A stretch of DNA of 64,000 nt from Paenibacillus cellulositrophicus (GTDB taxonomy: Bacteria > Bacillota > Bacilli > Paenibacillales > Paenibacillaceae). Location of the stretch: positions 4,989,001-5,053,000 of the forward strand of contig NZ_CP045295.1 of NCBI RefSeq assembly GCF_009363095.1, in the 5' to 3' direction. The notes below the pieces were generated by a model. The model worked only from the letters and a program-made list of their open reading frames with translations, had not been told where the DNA came from and ran no database searches. The translations under genes and the position numbers were made by a program. Below, piece after piece: positions 52,479-61,166 of this stretch (positions are counted from its first letter, which is position 1; every line of letters begins with the position of its first letter).

Positions 52479-52505
52479 GGCACCGCTTCGGCGGTGCCTT
52501 TCCTT
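52479..52505 (+). terminator. Terminator of the met operon
   Basis: GGCACCGC-ttcg-GCGGTGCC is followed by TTTCCTT, a compact UUCG-capped hairpin with a modest T tract. Confidence 0.8.
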
Positions 52506-52565
52506 CGTCCAGCCCGGGACGCCCGCGTCAGCCCGCGTTCGGCCAACGGATTCTATGAATTTCGT

Positions 52566-52593
52566 TTGCCCTGTGCGCCAATTGTGTTAAGAT
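52566..52593 (+). promoter_or_regulatory. Candidate mqnC promoter
   Basis: The -35 is TTGCCC (52566-52571) and the -10 is TAAGAT (52588-52593), with 16-bp spacing. It is 60 bp before the ATG. Confidence 0.45.
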
Positions 52594-52653
52594 GGTATTG
52601 GTCATGTTTTAATTTATGTTACAAAATTCACATATGATAGGAGGCTGCCAAAT

Positions 52654-53787
52654 ATGAGTGCGGTTGACCGTATTCTGGATAAAGCACTGCGGGGCGAACG
52701 CCTGAATTTGGAAGACAGCGTGACATTGTTCGAAAGCAATGAAGTGGAGAAAATGGGTCATGCTGCCGATATCATGATGAAGAGGGTTCATCCCGATCCA
52801 ATTACGACTTTCGTCATCGGACGGAACGTCAATTATACAAACGTGTGCGATACATACTGCACATTTTGCGCATTTTACCGTGTTCCTGGGCACAAAGAAG
52901 GGTATACCTTGCCGGACGAAGTGATTTTCCAAAAAATCAAGGAAACCGAAGACGTGGGCGGCACGGAAATTCTAATGCAGGGCGGAACGAACCCGTACCT
53001 GCCGTTCGATTACTACACGAACCTGCTGAAGGGCATCAAGCAGCGGTTCCCGAACATCACGATGCACTCCTTCTCGCCGGCGGAAATCCGCAAAATGGTG
53101 GAAGTGTCGGGGCTGTCTCTGGAACAAGTCATGCGCGAGCTGAAAGCGGCGGGACTGGATTCCCTGCCGGGCGGCGGCGCCGAAATCCTCGACGACCGGA
53201 TCCGCTCCAAGATCAGCCGGCATAAAGGAACCTGGCGCGACTGGATGGACGTTATGCAAATGGCGCACAAAATCGGCATGAACACGACGGCCACGATGGT
53301 CATCGGCTTCGGTGAATCGATGGAAGAGCGCGCCTTGCACATGCTGCGCATCCGCGACGCGCAGGACGAATGCATCGCGAACGGCTACGACTCCAAAGGC
53401 TTCCTCGCCTTTATTCCGTTCACGTTCCAGCCGGACAATACGGGCTTGAAGCGGGAACGCGAGACGCCGGAAGCGTATTTGAAGACGGTGGCGATCGGCC
53501 GCCTGGTGCTGGACAACGTGCCGAATTTGCAGTCCTCCTGGGTCACGATGGGACCGGAAGTGGGCAAATTGTCGCTCAGCTACGGCTGCAACGACTTCGG
53601 CAGCACCATGATGGAAGAGAACGTCGTGTCCTCCGCCGGTGCGGTGCACAAGGTTAACATCACTTCCATCCTGCAGCTCATCCGCGAAGCAGGTAAAATC
53701 CCGGCGCAGCGGAACACGAGATACGAGACGCTTCGCGTCTTTGAAGAAGGTTCCCAGGTGGAACGCGACTTCGTCATGCAGAACTAG
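52654..53787 (+). CDS. mqnC: Cyclic dehypoxanthine futalosine synthase-like radical SAM enzyme (MqnC-like)
   Basis: This encodes 377 aa. The radical SAM cluster is C65, C69, C72 (VCDTYCTFCAF), followed by the MqnC-pattern segments TEILMQGGTNPYLPFDY, HSFSPAEI, LDSLPGGGAEIL and FLAFIPFTFQPDNTGL. In the futalosine route to menaquinone this enzyme closes the ring of dehypoxanthine futalosine. Other mqn genes are not in the window, so the pathway is incomplete here; the gene may work with partners elsewhere. GATAGGAGG precedes the ATG. A related family member (CofG/H, MqnE) is less likely by pattern. Confidence 0.85.
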   Translation: MSAVDRILDKALRGERLNLEDSVTLFESNEVEKMGHAADIMMKRVHPDPITTFVIGRNVNYTNVCDTYCTFCAFYRVPGHKEGYTLPDEVIFQKIKETEDVGGTEILMQGGTNPYLPFDYYTNLLKGIKQRFPNITMHSFSPAEIRKMVEVSGLSLEQVMRELKAAGLDSLPGGGAEILDDRIRSKISRHKGTWRDWMDVMQMAHKIGMNTTATMVIGFGESMEERALHMLRIRDAQDECIANGYDSKGFLAFIPFTFQPDNTGLKRERETPEAYLKTVAIGRLVLDNVPNLQSSWVTMGPEVGKLSLSYGCNDFGSTMMEENVVSSAGAVHKVNITSILQLIREAGKIPAQRNTRYETLRVFEEGSQVERDFVMQN

Positions 53788-53819
53788 AACGGATCTCATA
53801 TATTTCTTGATACGACCGG

Positions 53820-53847
53820 CCGCCTCGTTTATGCGAGGCGGTTTTTT
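53820..53847 (+). terminator. Terminator after mqnC
   Basis: CCGCCTCG pairs with CGAGGCGG around TTTATG, followed by T6. Confidence 0.9.
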
Positions 53848-54006
53848 GTTGTTGTACAAAAGGCCAAGGGTACGTACCGGTGCAGGGTTCCATTTATTCT
53901 TCCTGAGGATTCTTATAAAAAAGCCCTGCCGGGCAACGCACTGCTCGTAAAGGTCAAGGCTGCGGGCCGGCTGGCTTGACAACCCATCGATTTCAGATAT
54001 GAATAG

Positions 54007-54050
54007 GGGCTTCTTCCTTTGTTGTTCAAAGGGGGAGGCCCTTTATTATT
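54007..54050 (+). terminator. Second terminator-like hairpin in the mqnC-ytxC gap
   Basis: GGGCTTCTTCCTTTG pairs with CAAAGGGGGAGGCCC over 15 bp including G-T pairs, followed by TTTATTATTT. The 429-bp gap (53788-54216) contains this, the mqnC terminator and no gene that I can support. No promoter for ytxC was clearly found. Confidence 0.6.
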
Positions 54051-54216
54051 TCCCGGCAAAAGGCACCTTTTTTATTCAGCGGAAACGCCCGTTTACCAAG
54101 CATTTCATGTCGATTTTAACTGAGAAATGTTAGCCTGTTTTCCATCGATCCCTCCCGTATATCCCCCCGGCTAAAACATATACTTTGTAAGAAGGAATTT
54201 GAAAGGAGTGTTCTCC

Positions 54217-55116
54217 ATGGAACTGTTCAGCATAGCAGCCCGAACCTTTAGTCCGCGGGAAGCGGAGGAATATAAGCGCATGGTTTCGGAAGCGAACCAG
54301 GTTTTACATAACAAGTACAAATCACTCGCAATCAGCTGTACGGTCCATGAGGAGATGATGCTGTGGAGCTGCCGGGAGGACGATCCGCGGTTCTTTAAGG
54401 AGCATCATCTGCAGCAGGTGTACGCCGCTGCCGCCAAGACGGTGGCCCATTACATTTTGCAGGAAAAGGAGCAGCGGCTGATCGAGAAGATTCTGGCCGA
54501 TGATTTCGATTTTCCCGATCCGGAGGAAAAAGAGCAGATTTTGAAGCACTGCCGGATGAGCCTGGAAAAAAGTTCCGAAGGGGGCGCATGGTCCCGTCGT
54601 TACGATATGCTCGTTCGCGGCATCAAGCAGTGCCTGAGCGAACGGCCGCTGCTCCATGTCGACGGATTTCTGACCTTTCGTGCCGCTGCTTACATTAAAG
54701 AGCTGAAGGAAGTCGTGGAGTACGCGGTGGATGAGTTTTTGATGGACCGGCAGTATGAGGAGTTTGTCAGCATTCTGAAATACTTCGTCTATTTCCAGCA
54801 GCCGCAGGTGCCGATCGCCCATGTCATTCATAAGGGAGGCCAGGATTTGCTCGTGCTGGACGGTGACTTAAGACCGCTGGAGTACCGTCATGACGAAGGT
54901 GTTGTGGTAGAGCGACTGGATCAGCAGGATCTGCAAATGGAGGATACGGTCGTCACGACGCTGATTTCCGTGTCCCCTGCCAAAATCGTCATTCATACGC
55001 GGGAACCGCATATGACCGTCGTTCGCACGCTGATGCAGATTTTCGATGAGCGGGTGGAAATTTGCCGTTACTGCCCGGACTGCCACGCCTATTTCCGCGA
55101 AACAGGGAAGATATAG
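54217..55116 (+). CDS. ytxC: YtxC-family sporulation protein
   Basis: This encodes 299 aa, cytoplasmic, helical. The gene order ytxC-thrS is that of B. subtilis. Family-like segments include FRAAAYIKELKEVVEYAVDE and YEEFVSILKYFVYFQQPQ. The C-terminus ends with CRYCPDCHAYF, a possible metal-binding motif. Sporulation link is from the family; molecular role is unknown. ATG 54217 has AAAGGAG upstream. Confidence 0.88.
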   Translation: MELFSIAARTFSPREAEEYKRMVSEANQVLHNKYKSLAISCTVHEEMMLWSCREDDPRFFKEHHLQQVYAAAAKTVAHYILQEKEQRLIEKILADDFDFPDPEEKEQILKHCRMSLEKSSEGGAWSRRYDMLVRGIKQCLSERPLLHVDGFLTFRAAAYIKELKEVVEYAVDEFLMDRQYEEFVSILKYFVYFQQPQVPIAHVIHKGGQDLLVLDGDLRPLEYRHDEGVVVERLDQQDLQMEDTVVTTLISVSPAKIVIHTREPHMTVVRTLMQIFDERVEICRYCPDCHAYFRETGKI

Positions 55117-55117
55117 C

Positions 55118-55147
55118 TTGACTCGCCGCTGGACAGGGATTTATAAT
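55118..55147 (+). promoter_or_regulatory. thrS promoter
   Basis: The -35 is TTGACT (55118-55123) and the -10 is TATAAT (55142-55147), with 18-bp spacing, overlapping the end of ytxC. Transcription starts ~55154. Confidence 0.8.
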
Positions 55148-55153
55148 TACACA

Positions 55154-55464
55154 TAATTCGATAAAAGCGTCGACAGAGACATGGACCTGAAGATACGGAC
55201 GGTCAGAGAGAGGGAACTTGGCTGAAATTTCCTCACGAATTCCGGCTTCGGTCTACCCCTCTACAGCTGCGGTTTGGAACCTGTTTACCCGGATTCTTGA
55301 TCAGTCGGGGAAGCTCAGTATAAGCCGCCGGGTCATTCCGTTATCTGATGCTGAAGGACAGCAATCTCGTATTCACCTGGAACAGGGAATATGGAGGGCT
55401 GTCGAAGTTGGGTGGAACCACGGGTACAAACACTCGTCCCTTGTATAGGGATGGGTGTTTTTTT
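55154..55464 (+). promoter_or_regulatory. T-box leader of thrS (tRNA-Thr responsive)
   Basis: The T-box GGGTGGAACCACGG lies at 55410-55423. It is followed by a terminator (AACACTCGTCCCT/AGGGATGGGTGTT with T7, 55429-55465). The candidate specifier codon ACC (Thr) is at 55255-55257 in TCTACCCCTC; this assignment is tentative because I could not draw all of stem I with confidence. Confidence 0.88.
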
Positions 55465-55526
55465 GCGTTGCCTGTACGATTTTGAAAAGGGCGGCTGTCC
55501 GCCGAAATGCCAAGGAGGAATACAAC

Positions 55527-57467
55527 GTGTCAGTAAGCATCAAACTGCCAGACGGCTCGGTTCGCGAATATGCGGACGGAAGCACCATTGAAGACGTCGC
55601 CGCTTCGATCAGCAGCGGCCTGAAGAAAAATGCGGCCGCAGGGAAATTGAACGGCATCGTGGTCGATTTGTCCACCCCGCTCGTGGAAGGAGCCGCGGTG
55701 GAAATCGTTACGCTCGATTCGCCGGAAGGCCTCGAAGTGATGCGCCACAGTACGGCGCACTTGACGGCCCAAGCCGTGAAGCGCCTATTCGGGGCCAAAG
55801 AGGTCAAGCTCGGCGTCGGACCTGTCATCGAGGACGGATACTACTACGACATGGATTTGGAGCATCCGCTCAATCCGGAAGATCTGCAGAAGATCGAAAA
55901 AGAAATGGAGCGTATCGTAGGCGAAAACCTGCCGATCGTCCGCAAGGAAGTCAGCCGCAAGGAGGCGCTGGACATTTTCGGCGAGCTCGGGGATCCCTAC
56001 AAGCTCGAACTGATCAACGCGCTGCCTGAAGACAGTGTCATCACCATCTATGAGCAGGGCGAATTTTTCGACCTGTGTCGCGGACCGCATTTGCCTTCCA
56101 CCGGCAAAATCAAGGTGTTCAAGCTGATGAGCGTGGCCGGTGCCTATTGGCGCGGTGACAGCAAGAACAAAATGCTGCAGCGGGTCTACGGAACCGCTTT
56201 TGTCAAGAAAGCGCAGCTGGATGAGCATCTTCACTTCCTTGAAGAAGCCAAGAAGCGCGACCACCGCAAGCTCGGTAAAGAGCTCGACATCTTCACTTTC
56301 TCCCAGTTAGTGGGACAAGGCCTGCCGATGTGGCTGCCGAAAGGCGCCAAGCTGCGCCGCACCCTCGAGCGCTACATCGTGGATCTTGAGGAAAGCCTGG
56401 GGTACCAGCATGTCTACACGCCGGTTCTCGGTAACGTAGAACTGTACAAGACCTCCGGCCACTGGGAGCATTACCAAGAGGACATGTTCCCTAAGATGGA
56501 GCTCGACAACGAAGAGCTGGTGCTCCGTCCGATGAACTGTCCGCACCATATGATGGTGTACAAGAGCGAAATGCACAGCTACCGCGATCTGCCGATCCGG
56601 ATCGCCGAGCTTGGCATGCAGCATCGTTACGAGATGTCCGGGGCACTGACAGGATTGCACCGCGTACGCGCGATGACGCTGAACGATTCCCACATTTTCT
56701 GCCGTCCGGATCAGATCAAGGAAGAATTCCTGCGTGTTATTCAGCTGATCACGAAGGTGTATGAAGACTTCGGCATCCACGATTTCCGTTTCCGCCTGTC
56801 CTACCGCGATCCGGAGGATACGGAGAAGTACTTCCCGAACGATGCCATGTGGGAAATGTCCCAGCGGATGCTGCGCGAGGTTGTGGAAGAAACAGGCATC
56901 CCGTTCTTCGAGGCCGAAGGCGAAGCCGCTTTCTATGGTCCGAAGCTCGACGTGCAGATCCGCACCGCCCTTGGCAAGGAAGAAACGCTGTCCACCGTAC
57001 AGCTTGACTTCCTGCTGCCTGAGCGCTTCGAACTGGAATACGTCGGCGACGACGGGCAGAAGCACCGTCCGGTGGTTATCCACCGCGGCATTCTGGGCAC
57101 GATGGAACGCTTTACGGCCTTCCTGCTGGAGAATTTCGCGGGCAACCTTCCGCTGTGGCTGTCTCCGGTGCAGGTCAAGGTCATTCCGGTCTCCATCGCT
57201 TTCGAAGGCTATGCCAAGGAAGTGGCTGAGAAGTTGAAGCTTCAGGGCGTATCCGTGGAAGCGGACGTGCGCAACGAGAAGCTCGGCTACAAAATCCGCG
57301 AAGGCCAGCTTGAGAAAGTACCGTACATGTTCATCGTCGGCGATAACGAAATGAACGCGGGAACCGTGTCGATCCGCAAACGCGGCGAAGGCGACATCGG
57401 GGCCAAAACCGTGGATGAGGCGATTTCGCTGCTCCGTGAACAAATCGCGAAACGCGAAATTTTCTAA
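55527..57467 (+). CDS. thrS: Threonyl-tRNA synthetase
   Basis: This 646-aa protein matches Bacillus ThrS (643). Domain order: TGS (1-65), second additional editing domain (HSTAHLTAQAVKRLF, about 75-240), class II catalytic core with the zinc Cys in MNCPHHMMVY and motif 2 region RVRAMTLNDSHIF, and anticodon-binding domain (VKVIPVSIAFEGYA onward). GTG 55527 follows AAGGAGG by 8 bases; the longer frame would run through the T-box terminator. Confidence 0.98.
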   Translation: MSVSIKLPDGSVREYADGSTIEDVAASISSGLKKNAAAGKLNGIVVDLSTPLVEGAAVEIVTLDSPEGLEVMRHSTAHLTAQAVKRLFGAKEVKLGVGPVIEDGYYYDMDLEHPLNPEDLQKIEKEMERIVGENLPIVRKEVSRKEALDIFGELGDPYKLELINALPEDSVITIYEQGEFFDLCRGPHLPSTGKIKVFKLMSVAGAYWRGDSKNKMLQRVYGTAFVKKAQLDEHLHFLEEAKKRDHRKLGKELDIFTFSQLVGQGLPMWLPKGAKLRRTLERYIVDLEESLGYQHVYTPVLGNVELYKTSGHWEHYQEDMFPKMELDNEELVLRPMNCPHHMMVYKSEMHSYRDLPIRIAELGMQHRYEMSGALTGLHRVRAMTLNDSHIFCRPDQIKEEFLRVIQLITKVYEDFGIHDFRFRLSYRDPEDTEKYFPNDAMWEMSQRMLREVVEETGIPFFEAEGEAAFYGPKLDVQIRTALGKEETLSTVQLDFLLPERFELEYVGDDGQKHRPVVIHRGILGTMERFTAFLLENFAGNLPLWLSPVQVKVIPVSIAFEGYAKEVAEKLKLQGVSVEADVRNEKLGYKIREGQLEKVPYMFIVGDNEMNAGTVSIRKRGEGDIGAKTVDEAISLLREQIAKREIF

Positions 57468-57598
57468 GACACAAACTCGTGTAAAACGATAACTTGATAA
57501 GCTTGCACAATCCTCTGCAAAGTGAGACGACTTCACTTTTACATGTATAAACGCCGAAACATATGGACATCCTCGCAAGTAAAGGGGGAGGATTTTAT

Positions 57599-58408
57599 AT
57601 GAACAAGGTGAAAACATGGCAGAGGATTTTGTGTTGTATGTTTCTGTTTGGCATGCTTGCAGGGGCGCCCAAGATGTATGCGGCATCCTTCTCGCTGCTG
57701 GAGAGTGACGGGGTTACGGGGAATGAAAGTGCAAAGAGTCCGATGCTGGCGGCGAATGACTATTATCAAAAGCCGTTAAAATATGCAACGAAGCCGGAAA
57801 TGTTTCAGGTGGTTGATTTGAAAAAGCGGGCGGAGCAGAACGTATTTAAGCAAAATGAGTTCATGCCCAAATATACGGCCAAGGCGGCTGTTCCCGCGAT
57901 CGGCAAAGCCGAGGTTAAGCCGCAGCAGGAGGCAGGTGCCGTTAAGGAGCCGTCCATGCCGGTCTTGATGCCGCGTCAAGAGCAGGTCATCCGCAAGGTC
58001 AAAGTCACGGCGACTGGATACACCGCGGGTTATGAATCCACGGGCAAACATCCGAGCCATCCGTCATACGGCATTACGTATTCCGGCGTAAAGGTGCGCA
58101 GGGACAAAAATACGATTTCGACGATCGCGGCCGACCCGAAATGGTTCCCGCTCGGAACGATCCTTTATGTGCCAGGCTATGGTTATGGTGTTGTTGCGGA
58201 TACCGGTTCGGCCATTAAGGGCCGTAAGATCGACCTGTATTTCTCCACGACCAAGCAGGTGTATAAGGAGTGGGGAAAAAAAGAGGTGGACGTGTTTGTG
58301 ATCAAGCGGGGGAACGGCAAATGCAGCGAGGAAATGCTGCAGACGTTGGGGAAAGCGATCCAGACGTATAAGACCGTCCCGGCTTCGCTGCTGGATGAAG
58401 CGGTTTAA
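57599..58408 (+). CDS. Secreted 3D-domain protein (likely peptidoglycan lytic enzyme)
   Basis: This encodes 269 aa. The N-terminus is a signal peptide (about 1-33, MKTWQ-like basic start, cleavage near AAS). The C-terminus is a 3D domain: ATGYTAGYEST, IAADPKWFPLGT, and VVADTGSAIKGRKIDLYF with the three conserved Asp residues. Such domains occur in YocH/YuiC and YabE; in studied members they cut glycan strands (lytic transglycosylase-like). The middle (60-140) is a Lys/Ala linker. GGGGGAGG precedes the ATG. Confidence 0.85.
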   Translation: MNKVKTWQRILCCMFLFGMLAGAPKMYAASFSLLESDGVTGNESAKSPMLAANDYYQKPLKYATKPEMFQVVDLKKRAEQNVFKQNEFMPKYTAKAAVPAIGKAEVKPQQEAGAVKEPSMPVLMPRQEQVIRKVKVTATGYTAGYESTGKHPSHPSYGITYSGVKVRRDKNTISTIAADPKWFPLGTILYVPGYGYGVVADTGSAIKGRKIDLYFSTTKQVYKEWGKKEVDVFVIKRGNGKCSEEMLQTLGKAIQTYKTVPASLLDEAV

Positions 58409-58419
58409 ACTTAATAAGG

Positions 58420-58457
58420 AAGCCCTGGGCCCGAAATTCGGCGCTCCAGGGCTTTTA
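58420..58457 (+). terminator. Terminator of the 3D-domain gene
   Basis: AAGCCCTGG pairs with CCAGGGCTT, followed by TTATTG. Confidence 0.85.
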
Positions 58458-58604
58458 TTGTTTTTCGGTGCCATACATGTATCGTTTTCCATTCTTCAAA
58501 TTTGCCGTAGAACGGTATAAATTCCAGGAGGCTTCACATACTACGACAGGGGTAAAGCGATGCTTGGATCCCCGGCCAGACAAGCTACAGGGAGGTGAAA
58601 CCAA

Positions 58605-58781
58605 ATGCAAAAGAAACAAAGCAGCAACTTTAAAACGCCAAACCAAAAGTTTGACGAGGAGTTTGCCGAAATCGGAAACGAAAGCGCAACTTCCACGCAA
58701 AAGCAAAAAGTACAAAGCAGCAACTTCAAAACACCTAACCAAAAGTTTGACGAAGAATTCAAACAAAACGATCAACAATAA
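58605..58781 (+). CDS. SASP-like 58-aa peptide with internal duplication
   Basis: This encodes 58 residues: two copies of QSSNFKTPNQKFDEEF separated by a polar linker. High Gln/Asn/Lys and no Cys, Trp or His fit gamma-type small acid-soluble spore proteins, in which FxxEF-like repeats contain the germination-protease cleavage site; the exact SspE site is not preserved. GGGAGGTG precedes the ATG and a strong terminator follows, so the gene is monocistronic. Spore function is inferred. Confidence 0.65.
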   Translation: MQKKQSSNFKTPNQKFDEEFAEIGNESATSTQKQKVQSSNFKTPNQKFDEEFKQNDQQ

Positions 58782-58806
58782 TCATTCTTTCGTCAATTTT
58801 TCTAAA

Positions 58807-58838
58807 GCACCCGCTGAAAAGCGGGTGTTTTATTTTTA
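58807..58838 (+). terminator. Terminator of the SASP-like gene
   Basis: GCACCCGC-tgaaaa-GCGGGTGT is followed by TTTATTTTT. Confidence 0.85.
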
Positions 58839-58997
58839 TATGGAAAAAAAAGTAATGCGCCTCGGTCTGGGGACCGAGAACAGGATCATTCCGCCGCCGC
58901 TGTCGGCCTGGCCGCCATTATTGTACACTGATATCAGATTCGCAAGCGAAGCGAAACTTTATAGGATATGAACAATGGAGTTAAAGGAGATACGGTT

Positions 58998-60104
58998 ATG
59001 CAAAAAAAATGGGTGGACCGCCTTTTTGGAGGCCTGGTGCTGATCGCGATCGGAGTTGTGTTTTTGTTGAATCAGCTCGGATATATCGACGTCAGCTTCT
59101 GGGGACTGGTCGGAGACTACTGGCCGGTGATTCTGGTTGTTTTGGGGCTCAAAGAGCTGGCCAAGGGCCGGCGCTCATTCTTTGGCGGGGCGATCCTGCT
59201 CCTGATCGGGGCTTATTTCCTGGGCCGTAATCTGGGATGGCTCTGGATCTCGCCAGGCAATCTGTTTAAAATCATCATTCCTGCGCTGCTGATTATCGGC
59301 GGGCTGTATGTCATTTTCAAACCGAATGACCGGACCCCTCCGCCAGCCGACAAGCGCCGTCCCGAGGAGCCCGTGTTTACGCCGGAACCTCCGGTGCCGC
59401 CGGAGCCGGTAGAGCTTGACGGTTCGTCCCTGGACCGGCAGTTCGAGGAAAAATTCGGCATTCCGTACAGCAAGGAGAAGGGACCGCAGGGCGTTCCGCC
59501 GAAATCCTCCTATGAGGAAGACGTTGATATGGACGATTTTGATTCGGAAGATGACGACGAAATGGACCGGATGAAGAAGCACTACAAGAACAAGTACAAG
59601 CGGCACTACAAAAGATACTACAAGCACTACGCCAGAGAGGAAGCCCGCCGGGGCGGACCATTCCGTGAACCGGATGATCATGATTGGGACCACCACGGTC
59701 CTTTCAGCGAATCCGACCACGACGGGAAAATCAACAAGTCCTCTTTTATCGGGGATATTTATCTCGGACACGATTCCTTCCAGCTGAAGCCGACCAACTT
59801 GTCCCAATTTATCGGAGACACGGTACTGGACCTGACCCGGGCGCATATTCCTTATGGGGAGACTAAAATCAACATCTCCGCGTTTATCGGCGATATCAAG
59901 GTGTACATCCCGGACGATACCGATCTGGGCGTCACGGTGAACACAAGCTCCTTTATCGGGGATATGTCGGTGCTGAACGAATCGCGGAGCGGATTTGCGG
60001 GCAACATTTCGACCCGTACGCCGTATTACAAGGAAGCGCGCAAAAAAATCAAAATTAACGTCAGCGCGTTTATCGGTGATATTAAAGTAAACAAAGTGGG
60101 TTGA
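58998..60104 (+). CDS. liaF: LiaF-like envelope-stress inhibitor protein
   Basis: This encodes 368 aa. Four membrane helices (~10-105) are followed by a Pro-rich spacer, an acidic stretch and a Lys/Tyr/His-rich stretch (KNKYKRHYKRYYKHY), then a C-terminal domain with five FIGD motifs (FIGDIYL, FIGDTVL, FIGDIKV, FIGDMSV, FIGDIKV), the LiaF-type beta-repeat. LiaF restrains the LiaS kinase in B. subtilis. AAAGGAG precedes the ATG at 58998. It is 4 bp before liaS, so one operon. The mid-region charge cluster is not typical of the B. subtilis protein. Confidence 0.88.
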   Translation: MQKKWVDRLFGGLVLIAIGVVFLLNQLGYIDVSFWGLVGDYWPVILVVLGLKELAKGRRSFFGGAILLLIGAYFLGRNLGWLWISPGNLFKIIIPALLIIGGLYVIFKPNDRTPPPADKRRPEEPVFTPEPPVPPEPVELDGSSLDRQFEEKFGIPYSKEKGPQGVPPKSSYEEDVDMDDFDSEDDDEMDRMKKHYKNKYKRHYKRYYKHYAREEARRGGPFREPDDHDWDHHGPFSESDHDGKINKSSFIGDIYLGHDSFQLKPTNLSQFIGDTVLDLTRAHIPYGETKINISAFIGDIKVYIPDDTDLGVTVNTSSFIGDMSVLNESRSGFAGNISTRTPYYKEARKKIKINVSAFIGDIKVNKVG

Positions 60105-60108
60105 TCGT

Positions 60109-61122
60109 ATGAAAAGTATCATGAAAAATACTAAATGGATGCTGCTGTTTTACTTTCTGCTGACCGGCCTTCTGATGACGGCGATTTTCTATATCGGCAG
60201 CGACAGCGGATATCTCGTTATTAAAGGAACCTGGGTATGGATTTATTCCTGCCTGGGGTTTCTGCTGTTGTCGATCATCATCGGATACATGGCCGGACAG
60301 CGGATCCAGAGGCGCATCGATGTGCTGGAGTTTAACATGCTTCAGGTTTCCAAAGGAAATCTGTCGGTGCGGATCGGCGAAACCGATGACCCGACGTTTG
60401 CCCGGCTCTATCATGAGTTCAACAATGTGATGGATTCCATTGAAAAGAAAATGGAGCTGCTGCAGCGGATGGGCGAGCAGGAAGTCATCGAAAAGGAAAA
60501 AGCCTCGGAATCGGCTGTTATCGAGGAGCGCCGGCGGATGGCCCGGGATCTGCACGATACCGTCAGCCAGCAGCTGTTCGCTATTCATATGTCGGCGTCG
60601 TCGCTGCCGAGGGTGCTTGAACGGAACGAGGAGCAGGGCAAAGTCGTTATGGAGCAGCTCATCACGATGTCCCAGATGGCCCAGAAGCAGATGCGGGCGC
60701 TGATTGCGCAGCTCCGCCCCGTCGAGTTGGAGGGCAAGAGCCTGGCTGAAGCGCTGGAAGTGTGGTTTCCGGACTATTGCCGGCAGAACGGCCTCAAGGG
60801 CATGAAGGAGGTCGAACTGAGGGGCAGCCTATCGGAAGCGATCGAGCATCAGCTGTTTCTGATCATTCAGGAAGCGGTGGCGAATATTGTGAAGCATGCC
60901 CATGCCAGACTGGTCAGCATGTCGCTTCGCGAAGAGAGCCGGCAGGTGGTGCTCAGCATCAGCGACGACGGCCAGGGGTTTGACTCGATTCCGCACAGAC
61001 CGGGATCGTATGGACTTTCAACGATGCGGGAGCGGGCCGAGAAGCTGGGCGGACAGGTCGAAATTATGAGCCGCCAAGGCTCAGGCACGACCATCCGTGT
61101 ACATATACCGAAGTTTACATAA
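60109..61122 (+). CDS. liaS: LiaS-like sensor histidine kinase
   Basis: This encodes 337 aa. Two membrane helices (about 12-32 and 42-64) with a very short extracellular loop are followed by a HAMP linker, HisKA_3 phosphoacceptor (ARDLHDTVSQQL, H149) and HATPase domain ending GSYGLSTMRERAEKLGG. This is the intramembrane-sensing kinase type that reports cell-wall antibiotic stress. Between liaF and liaR. Confidence 0.93.
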   Translation: MKSIMKNTKWMLLFYFLLTGLLMTAIFYIGSDSGYLVIKGTWVWIYSCLGFLLLSIIIGYMAGQRIQRRIDVLEFNMLQVSKGNLSVRIGETDDPTFARLYHEFNNVMDSIEKKMELLQRMGEQEVIEKEKASESAVIEERRRMARDLHDTVSQQLFAIHMSASSLPRVLERNEEQGKVVMEQLITMSQMAQKQMRALIAQLRPVELEGKSLAEALEVWFPDYCRQNGLKGMKEVELRGSLSEAIEHQLFLIIQEAVANIVKHAHARLVSMSLREESRQVVLSISDDGQGFDSIPHRPGSYGLSTMRERAEKLGGQVEIMSRQGSGTTIRVHIPKFT

Positions 61123-61166
61123 GTTTATCTTGAACGGTTCATCAATACAGGCAGGGGGAAATCGAA

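Noticed and set aside
52972..53982. 336-aa minus-strand ORF opposite mqnC
   Set aside because: Shadow of a well-matched conserved gene; no ribosome binding site.
56307..57686. 459-aa minus-strand ORF opposite thrS
   Set aside because: Shadow of ThrS with biased codons; overlaps a housekeeping gene completely.
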